11,618 nt of DNA from Actinomycetota bacterium (GTDB lineage: Bacteria > Actinomycetota > Actinomycetes > Mycobacteriales > Jatrophihabitantaceae), in the NCBI GenBank assembly GCA_019241805.1, contig JAFAWL010000068.1:1-11618 (forward strand). The letters are read 5' to 3'. Under the pieces are notes generated by a model that was not told the DNA's origin, did not search any database, and worked only from the letters and a program-made list of their open reading frames with translations. Positions 6,085-11,618 of the stretch are shown here, in pieces. The position numbers and the translations under genes were made by a program. Position 1 is the stretch's first letter. Each line of letters starts with the position of its first letter.

Positions 6085-6918
6085 ATGAGTAGCCATTTCG
6101 TCGGCATTTCCGGCTGGAACTATCCGTCCTGGCGTGGACGGTTCTATCCCAAGGGGCTACCCCAACGAGCGGAACTGGCTTACGCCGCCGAACAGTTCCC
6201 GTCGATTGAACTGAACGCCTCGTTCTATCGGCTGCAGCGCCCCGAGTCGTATCGACGTTGGGTCGAGCAGACGCCGGACGGGTTCGTGTTCGCAGTGAAG
6301 GGCAGCCGCTACATCACCCACATGAAGCGCTTGGGCAGTCGCACGGCTATGGCCAACTTCCTCGCCTCGGGCGTATTGGCGCTGGGGCCGCGGCTCGGAC
6401 CGTTGCTCTGGCAGTTGCCGCCGACGATGTCGTTCGACGCGGACCTCCTGCGCGAATTCGCCAGTTCGTTGCCGCGAACGACGACCGAGGCGGCGCGCGT
6501 TGCCCGAGGCCACGATGAGCGGCTGCAGCAACGTTCGTGGTTCGCGGTACGACGGTCGCGGCCGATGCGGCACGCACTGGAGGTGCGACACGAGAGCTTC
6601 CGCACTGAACGCTGTTACGACATTTTGCGGGAGCACGGCGTCGCGCTGGTAATTTCGGACAGCGCCGGCCGTTTCCCGCAGCTGGACGTCGACACCGCCG
6701 ACTTCGGCTATATCCGGCTGCACGGCGCGACGCAGCTCTATACGAGCCGCTACAACGATCAGGAATTACGAGGCTGGGCCGAACGAATCAGTCGTTGGGA
6801 CGCTCGCGGAATGGATGCCTACGTCTACTTCGACAACGACGCGCACGGGCACGCGCCGTTCGACGCCGCCCGGCTGCTGAGCATGATCGGGAGCGCTTTC
6901 TCGATCGGGCGCAACTGA
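6085..6918 (+). CDS. DUF72 (YecE-like) family protein
   Basis: A 277-residue soluble protein with the full DUF72 domain, a TIM-barrel-like fold whose biochemical role is not established. Recognisable segments are GISGWNYPSWRGRFYP (7-22), SIELNASFYRLQ (40-51), FVFAVKGSRYITH (67-79), HALEVRHESF and YIRLHG. The length is within the usual family range. The ATG at 6085 gives the expected N-terminus; a GGGGA lies 14 bases upstream, too far to be a good ribosome binding site. The C-terminus SIGRN is encoded by the first unit of an 18-bp tandem repeat, so the stop codon is repeated three more times in frame. It is convergent with the mutase gene, 58 bases apart. Confidence 0.93.
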   Translation: MSSHFVGISGWNYPSWRGRFYPKGLPQRAELAYAAEQFPSIELNASFYRLQRPESYRRWVEQTPDGFVFAVKGSRYITHMKRLGSRTAMANFLASGVLALGPRLGPLLWQLPPTMSFDADLLREFASSLPRTTTEAARVARGHDERLQQRSWFAVRRSRPMRHALEVRHESFRTERCYDILREHGVALVISDSAGRFPQLDVDTADFGYIRLHGATQLYTSRYNDQELRGWAERISRWDARGMDAYVYFDNDAHGHAPFDAARLLSMIGSAFSIGRN

Positions 6919-6985
6919 TCGATCGGGCGCAACTGATCGACCGGGCGCAACTGATCGATCGGGCGTGGTTGATGTATCAGGCGCG
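6899..6985. repeat. 18-bp tandem repeat filling the gap between convergent genes
   Basis: The unit GATCGATCGGGCGCAACT is exact at 6917-6934. Copies at 6899-6916 (two mismatches), 6935-6952 (one mismatch) and 6953-6970 (last bases diverged) flank it, with a partial fifth copy to about 6985 that overlaps the mutase stop. Each unit carries the palindrome GATCGATC or a variant. Because 18 is a multiple of three, the DUF72 stop is repeated in frame at 6916, 6934, 6952 and 6970. Confidence 0.9.
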
Positions 6986-8563
6986 TACCCCGAGCGCGGC
7001 CGCGACCTCGGCCCGAAGTCGGCCGACGCGGTCCCGTCCCAGCTCAGCCGAACCTTCGACCACGACTTCGAGGTAGGCCTTGAGCTTCGGCTCTGTCCCA
7101 GAGGGGCGCACGACGGCGCGCCCGGCGGGCCAGGTGAAGGTGAGCACATCGGCCTCCGGCAGGCGGTCGGTGATCGTCACCGGCTCTCCGAGCAGGGTTG
7201 TCGGGGGTTGGTCACGCAACCGCGTCATCATCGCTGCGATGTCGGCGGGATCGTCGACCCGGACCGAGAGTTGGTCGGTGGTGTGCCGACCGAATTCCGC
7301 GGCCAGCTCGTCCAGGCGGGCCGGCAGCGACGAACCATTGGCGGCGAGATCGGCGGCCAACTCCGCGACGAGCAGGGCTGCACTGATGCCGTCCTTGTCG
7401 CGGACCAGGTTCGGTGCGACCGCGTAACCCAGGGCTTCCTCGTAGCCATAGGCCAGGTCGGGCGCCGCCCGCGAGATCCACTTGAAACCGGTGAGCGTCT
7501 CGGCGTAAGCAAAGCCGCGTTGTTCGGCCATCGCCCGCAGCAGGGTCGAGGAGACGATCGTCGTGGCGTACGTGCCGCGAACGCCGCGACGCATCAAGAC
7601 GTCGGCCAGCAACGCGCCGACTTCGTCACCGCGCAACATCCGCCACTGCCCGTCGAACGAAGCCGCCACCGCGCAACGGTCGGCATCGGGGTCGTTCGCG
7701 ATGACGATGTCGGCTCCCTGTTCGCGAGCCAGCGCGAGCGCGAGGTCGATCGCGCCGGGTTCCTCGGGATTCGGGAAGGCGACGGTGGGAAACTCGGGGT
7801 CGGGCGCGGCCTGCGCCGGCACGCAGATCAGCGGGGCGAAGCCGGCCGCCGCGAATACCTTGGTGATCACTTCGGTGCCGACGCCGTGCATCGCGGTGTG
7901 CACGATCCGCAGTTCGCGGCTGCCGGCGCCGGCCAGGGCCGACACGGCCGTGACGTAGTCCTCGACGATCGAATCGGACAGCGTCCGGTAGCCGTCGGCC
8001 AGGGGAATATCACGGGCCGCTCCGATGCCACGGATCGCCTGCTCGATCTCGGCGTCGGTCGGCGGGACGATCTGGGCGCCGTCACCGACGTAAACCTTGT
8101 AACCGTTGTCCTGGGGCGGATTGTGCGATGCCGTGACCATGACGCCGAGGTGTGCGTCCAGGTGTCGGACGGCGAAGGCGAGCAGGGGAGTCGGCAACAG
8201 GCGCGGCATCAGGCAGGCGTCGAAGCCGGCCGCGCAGAAGATCGCCGCCGAGTCACGGGCGAAGTCGATCGAGCCGTGACGCCCGTCGTAGCCGATCACC
8301 ACGCGGGCGCCGGCGGGTGCGGCGGTGCCCAGCCAGGCGGCGAGACCGGCCGCGGCGCGGCGTACGACCGTGCGATTCATGCCGTTGGGCCCGGCCCGCA
8401 GCGGTCCCCGCAGACCCGCGGTGCCGAACGTGAGCGGACCACTGAACCGATCGGCCAGTTCCGCGTCCGCACCCCGATCGAGCAGCGATCGAAGTTCGGC
8501 CGCGGCGCCCGAATCGACCTCGTCGGCGATCCAGGCCTCGATCTCGGCGCGGCTGGCGGTCAC
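6977..8563 (-). CDS. pmmB: Alpha-D-phosphohexomutase superfamily enzyme, PGM2-type (phosphomannomutase / phosphopentomutase)
   Basis: A 528-residue cytoplasmic enzyme that moves phosphate between C1 and the terminal hydroxyl of a sugar phosphate. The catalytic Ser146 lies in TASHNPPQDNGYKV. The metal loop is DPDADR (291-296), the sugar loop GYEEALGY (373-380) and the phosphate-binding C-terminus RPSGTEPKLKAY (486-497). FGTAGLRG (46-53) is the usual N-terminal signature. EEALGY followed by DKDGISAA resembles the PGM2/phosphopentomutase branch more than classic ManB. The frame is open to 8857, but the residues before the GTG at 8563 are Arg/Trp-rich and come from the overlapping pnp gene. The GTG lies 10 bases after the pnp stop, so the two are one operon. 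I infer that it converts the (deoxy)ribose-1-phosphate made by PNP. The symbol follows the M. tuberculosis gene next to deoD. Confidence 0.92.
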   Translation of the reverse strand: MTASRAEIEAWIADEVDSGAAAELRSLLDRGADAELADRFSGPLTFGTAGLRGPLRAGPNGMNRTVVRRAAAGLAAWLGTAAPAGARVVIGYDGRHGSIDFARDSAAIFCAAGFDACLMPRLLPTPLLAFAVRHLDAHLGVMVTASHNPPQDNGYKVYVGDGAQIVPPTDAEIEQAIRGIGAARDIPLADGYRTLSDSIVEDYVTAVSALAGAGSRELRIVHTAMHGVGTEVITKVFAAAGFAPLICVPAQAAPDPEFPTVAFPNPEEPGAIDLALALAREQGADIVIANDPDADRCAVAASFDGQWRMLRGDEVGALLADVLMRRGVRGTYATTIVSSTLLRAMAEQRGFAYAETLTGFKWISRAAPDLAYGYEEALGYAVAPNLVRDKDGISAALLVAELAADLAANGSSLPARLDELAAEFGRHTTDQLSVRVDDPADIAAMMTRLRDQPPTTLLGEPVTITDRLPEADVLTFTWPAGRAVVRPSGTEPKLKAYLEVVVEGSAELGRDRVGRLRAEVAAALGVRA

Positions 8564-8573
8564 CGTCGCGTGC

Positions 8574-9374
8574 TCACAGCCGGGCCAGCAGTTGCGCGAG
8601 CAGGCCACCCATCCGGCTCGCGGACGCTCGGCCGGCCGCCAGGACCTCCGTATGGTCCAGCGGTTCGCCGGTGATTCCCGCGGCCAGGTTGGTGACCAGC
8701 GACAAGCCCAGCACCTCACAGCCCTCGGCCTTGGCGGCGATCGCCTCCAACGCGGTCGACATTCCGACCAGGTCAGCGCCGAGCGCACCGGCCATCCTGA
8801 CCTCGGCCGGCGTCTCGTACTGCGGTCCGTGGAACTGTGCGTATACGCCCTCGGCAATGCTCGGATCGATCTCGCGCAGCAGGCCGCGCAGCCGGGCTGA
8901 ATACAGATCGGTGAGATCGACGAAGCGGGGGCCCAGCAGCGGCGTGGTGCCGGTGAGGTTGAGATGGTCGCTGATCAGCACCGGATCGCCGACGGCCATG
9001 CCGGGTCGCAGGCCGCCGCACGCGTTGGTGAGGATCACGATGCGGCAGCCGGCGGCGGCGGCGACCCGGATGCCGTGCACCACCGGCTCTACGCCGCGTC
9101 CCTCGTAGAGATGCGTACGGCCCAGGAACGCCAGCACGCGTTGCCCGGAAGCCGACAAAGAACGGACGCGCCCGGCGTGGCCGGCGACGGCGGGTGGCAG
9201 GAAGCCCGGCAGCTCGGTCACGGGAAATTCGGCGTCGGCCGCGCCCAGCGCGTCGACGGCCGGCACCCAGCCCGAGCCGAGGACAAGGGCGACATCGTGC
9301 CGCTGGGCACCGGTCAGCTCGGCCAGCAGGGCAGCGGCCGTCGCGGTCGTACTTTCGGGCTCCGGTGTCGTCAC
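8574..9374 (-). CDS. punA: Purine nucleoside phosphorylase (trimeric, 6-oxopurine type)
   Basis: A 266-residue cytoplasmic enzyme that splits inosine, guanosine and their deoxy forms with phosphate into base and pentose-1-phosphate. The phosphate-binding set is complete: Ser34 in LGSGW, His66 in GHAGRV, Arg86-His88 in GRTHLYEG and the NACGG loop (117-121). The purine pocket has Glu187 in HGPQYETPAE and Asn229 in SLVTNLAAG, the Glu/Asn pair typical of trimeric enzymes specific for 6-oxopurines. VGMSTALEAI (203-212) binds the sugar. Length fits the family (about 270-290). The GTG at 9374 has no Shine-Dalgarno site but a TAGGCT box just upstream, suggesting a leaderless message. It is first in an operon with the phosphosugar mutase. 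The M. tuberculosis equivalent is labelled deoD. Confidence 0.95.
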   Translation of the reverse strand: MTTPEPESTTATAAALLAELTGAQRHDVALVLGSGWVPAVDALGAADAEFPVTELPGFLPPAVAGHAGRVRSLSASGQRVLAFLGRTHLYEGRGVEPVVHGIRVAAAAGCRIVILTNACGGLRPGMAVGDPVLISDHLNLTGTTPLLGPRFVDLTDLYSARLRGLLREIDPSIAEGVYAQFHGPQYETPAEVRMAGALGADLVGMSTALEAIAAKAEGCEVLGLSLVTNLAAGITGEPLDHTEVLAAGRASASRMGGLLAQLLARL

Positions 9375-9382
9375 AGCCGGGC

Positions 9383-9388
9383 AGCCTA
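9383..9388 (-). promoter_or_regulatory. Candidate -10 box for a leaderless pnp transcript
   Basis: On the minus strand TAGGCT ends eight bases before the GTG at 9374, nearly the same geometry as TAGGGT before upp. No ribosome binding site lies between. A TGGTGA direct repeat with 10-base period (9414-9429 on the plus strand) lies upstream. Confidence 0.45.
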
Positions 9389-9456
9389 CGCCCGAAATAA
9401 CCGCCGGCTGTCCTCACCAGTGGTCACCAAGGACGGCGCAGATATGGCTGGAATCG

Positions 9457-9509
9457 CCGTGGTCGGCCCTCGGGTCCGGACCGGCTGGTTCCGGCCCCGA
9501 GGGCCACGG
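9457..9509 (-). terminator. Strong GC-rich hairpin after the DksA-like gene
   Basis: GGCCCTCGGG (9465-9474) and CCCGAGGGCC (9496-9505) are perfect 10-base complements. CCGTGG (9457-9462) and CCACGG (9504-9509) can extend the outside, and CCGGACC/GGTTCCGG can close the inside with one bulged base. It begins 11 bases beyond the stop of the leftward zinc-finger gene and lies upstream of the pnp promoter, so it probably ends that transcript. It has no U run. Confidence 0.6.
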
Positions 9510-9520
9510 CCGGACACGGG

Positions 9521-9883
9521 TTACCGCAGCGCGTCCTGGACGCGTTGGCAACTCATGCACAACGCGACGTGCGGGAGCACCTCCAACCGTTCGATCGGTA
9601 GCGTTTCGCCGCAGAAGGCGCAGCGGCCGTAGCTGCCCGCGTTCATCCGGTCGATCGCGGCATCGACGTCGGTTAGCGCCGCTCGGGCTCCGCTGACGAG
9701 CTGGTCATGCACCTCGAGGTCGGCAGCAGTGCCACGCGCGCAGACTCGGAACGCGAGCCGGTCGAGTGTGGCCAGCTGCTCGAGCCGAAACCTGCGCTGT
9801 TGGACGAGTTGGATCCGAAGCGCAGCCTGCTGCGCATCGGTGATGGCGGACGGATCCGTCCCATGCGCCACTGGTGTGGGCAT
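9521..9883 (-). CDS. DksA/TraR-family C4 zinc-finger protein
   Basis: A 120-residue protein with an N-terminal helical, probably coiled-coil region (about 15-82) and a C-terminal C4 zinc finger: Cys88 and Cys91 (CAFC), then Cys109 and Cys112 (CMSC). Family members insert a coiled coil into the RNA polymerase secondary channel and adjust initiation; actinobacterial versions are largely uncharacterised. DVDAAIDRMNAGSYGRCAFCGE is the usual transition into the finger. The frame is open upstream to 10039, but the ATG at 9883 has a strong AAAGGAG six bases before it and gives normal length. It lies 40 bases downstream of the small secreted-protein gene in the same direction, so they may be co-transcribed. 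A GC-rich hairpin follows its stop. Confidence 0.92.
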   Translation of the reverse strand: MPTPVAHGTDPSAITDAQQAALRIQLVQQRRFRLEQLATLDRLAFRVCARGTAADLEVHDQLVSGARAALTDVDAAIDRMNAGSYGRCAFCGETLPIERLEVLPHVALCMSCQRVQDALR

Positions 9884-9889
9884 GTCGAA

Positions 9890-9896
9890 CTCCTTT
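9890..9896 (-). promoter_or_regulatory. Strong ribosome binding site that decides the DksA-like start
   Basis: On the minus strand AAAGGAG stands six bases before the ATG at 9883. It rules out the longer reading from 10039, whose extra residues overlap the upstream gene and look non-coding. Confidence 0.75.
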
Positions 9897-9923
9897 ACGA
9901 GAGTCGTCGACTGGGCAGGTGGA

Positions 9924-10268
9924 TCAAGCCTGCGTCGGCGGCCCACGTCCCCTTTCGGAGTCGGCTGTGTTGTCGCTGTCCGTCTGATGCACCGCGATGG
10001 GCGTCGCGGGCAGGGGTGTGGCGGCGATGACGTCGACACCCGTGTGCGCCCTCAGGTCGGCCCCCGTCGCCCGGTGATCCGTCGCGGCCGTCGTGCTCAG
10101 CAAGGCCGCCATCACGACCGGGTGCGGGTGGTGGTGTTGCGGGGCGCTCGCCGCGGTCGCCGCGGGCGTCAGTAGCAGCGTCGGCGCCGCGAGCAGTGCG
10201 AGCAACAGCGTCACGAGGCCGCTCCGCCGGGCGGCCGCCTTCAGGCGCACCGAGTACGGACGCTGCAT
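9924..10268 (-). CDS. Small secreted protein of unknown function
   Basis: A 114-residue protein I do not recognise. It has a Sec signal peptide: basic MQRPYSVRLKAAARRSG, hydrophobic LVTLLLALLAAPTLLL, and a likely cut after ATA (37-39). The mature part is about 75 residues, low in complexity, with an HHHPHP cluster just after the cut, many Ala/Thr, no cysteine and a polar C-terminus (QTDSDNTADSERGRG). The His cluster could bind metal, but that is a guess. Third codon positions are mostly G or C, supporting a real gene. The frame is open to 10406, but only the ATG at 10268 places the signal peptide at the start. The ribosome binding site is weak (GGTGA). It is divergent from the mutase gene and precedes the DksA-like gene by 40 bases. 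Confidence 0.65.
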   Translation of the reverse strand: MQRPYSVRLKAAARRSGLVTLLLALLAAPTLLLTPAATAASAPQHHHPHPVVMAALLSTTAATDHRATGADLRAHTGVDVIAATPLPATPIAVHQTDSDNTADSERGRGPPTQA

Positions 10269-10389
10269 GTAGTCACCAACGAGCCGGTGATCAACGCCGT
10301 TTCCGATCGCGGATTTCCCACATCTACTTCTTGGTTGCGCCCGAAGGCTGGCAGGCTCGTCGGATCGGCCGAGTCGGGCCGTCAGCGGC

Positions 10390-10394
10390 AGGAG
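10390..10394 (+). promoter_or_regulatory. Ribosome binding site of the acyl-CoA mutase
   Basis: AGGAG lies five bases before the ATG at 10400 and fixes the start of the truncated mutase gene. Confidence 0.75.
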
Positions 10395-10399
10395 AGGCG

Positions 10400-11618
<1,219 letters not shown>

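Noticed and set aside
6899..6985. 18-bp repeats as a CRISPR array
   Set aside because: Units abut directly with no unique spacers and no cas genes are near; it is a simple tandem repeat.
6965..8674. A long open frame on the plus strand opposite the mutase gene (569 codons)
   Set aside because: It is antisense to a gene with a complete set of catalytic motifs; its translation is Arg/Gly/Asp-rich with no recognisable domain, as expected of a shadow frame in GC-rich DNA.
8564..8857. N-terminal extension of the phosphosugar mutase to 8857
   Set aside because: The added 98 residues are Arg/Trp/Pro-rich, overlap the pnp coding region and do not resemble the family's N-terminus.
10269..10279. TTGGTGACTAC before the small secreted protein, similar to TTGGTGACCAC upstream of pnp
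   Set aside because: An 11-base near-match between two sites is too short to argue a shared operator, and the first overlaps the probable ribosome binding site.
10269..10399. Promoter pair between the small secreted-protein gene and the acyl-CoA mutase gene
   Set aside because: No -35/-10 combination with acceptable spacing was found on either strand; only the mutase ribosome binding site is convincing.

Overview
This window looks like chromosomal DNA from a high-GC actinobacterium. The evidence is a strongly G/C-biased third codon position in every gene, frequent GTG starts, TAnnnT-type -10 boxes a few bases before a start codon, and protein families typical of Actinobacteria. One block resembles the deoD-pmmB/upp neighbourhood of Mycobacterium tuberculosis. 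I cannot name the genus. I see no rRNA, tRNA, insertion sequence, phage gene or CRISPR array. No gene-free stretch exceeds about 210 bases.

Layout. 1-852 (+) is the 3' part of a ring-opening amidohydrolase (barbiturase / cyanuric acid amidohydrolase family). 1035-2861 (+) is an eight-helix membrane sensor histidine kinase with no partner regulator in view. 2987-4462 (-) is an NCS2 uracil/xanthine permease, convergent with the kinase and divergent from upp (uracil phosphoribosyltransferase, 4668-5291, +). Then come a secreted six-cysteine protein of unknown function (5390-6022, +) and a DUF72 protein (6085-6918, +). Facing them is a leftward operon: purine nucleoside phosphorylase (9374-8574) followed by a PGM2-type phosphosugar mutase (8563-6977). 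Upstream of that, also leftward, are a small secreted protein (10268-9924) and a DksA/TraR-type zinc-finger protein (9883-9521). From 10400 rightward to the window edge runs the large subunit of a B12-dependent acyl-CoA mutase, probably methylmalonyl-CoA mutase; its 3' end is cut off.

How the genes fit together. Five of the ten genes handle free bases or nucleosides: uptake (permease), capture of uracil on PRPP (Upp), phosphorolysis of purine nucleosides (PNP), recycling of the released pentose-1-phosphate (proposed for the PGM2-type mutase) and possible pyrimidine-ring degradation (the amidohydrolase, if it is a barbiturase). The other genes have no obvious link to that theme.

The non-coding DNA is richer than the gene list suggests. 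There are two palindromic elements before the kinase, a large two-part inverted repeat before the permease, a duplicated stop-codon segment with two alternative hairpins after upp, four in-frame stop codons on an 18-bp tandem repeat after the DUF72 gene, and likely leaderless starts for upp and pnp. I found no clearly new multi-gene system. The secreted six-cysteine protein and the structured intergenic elements are the least explained parts.
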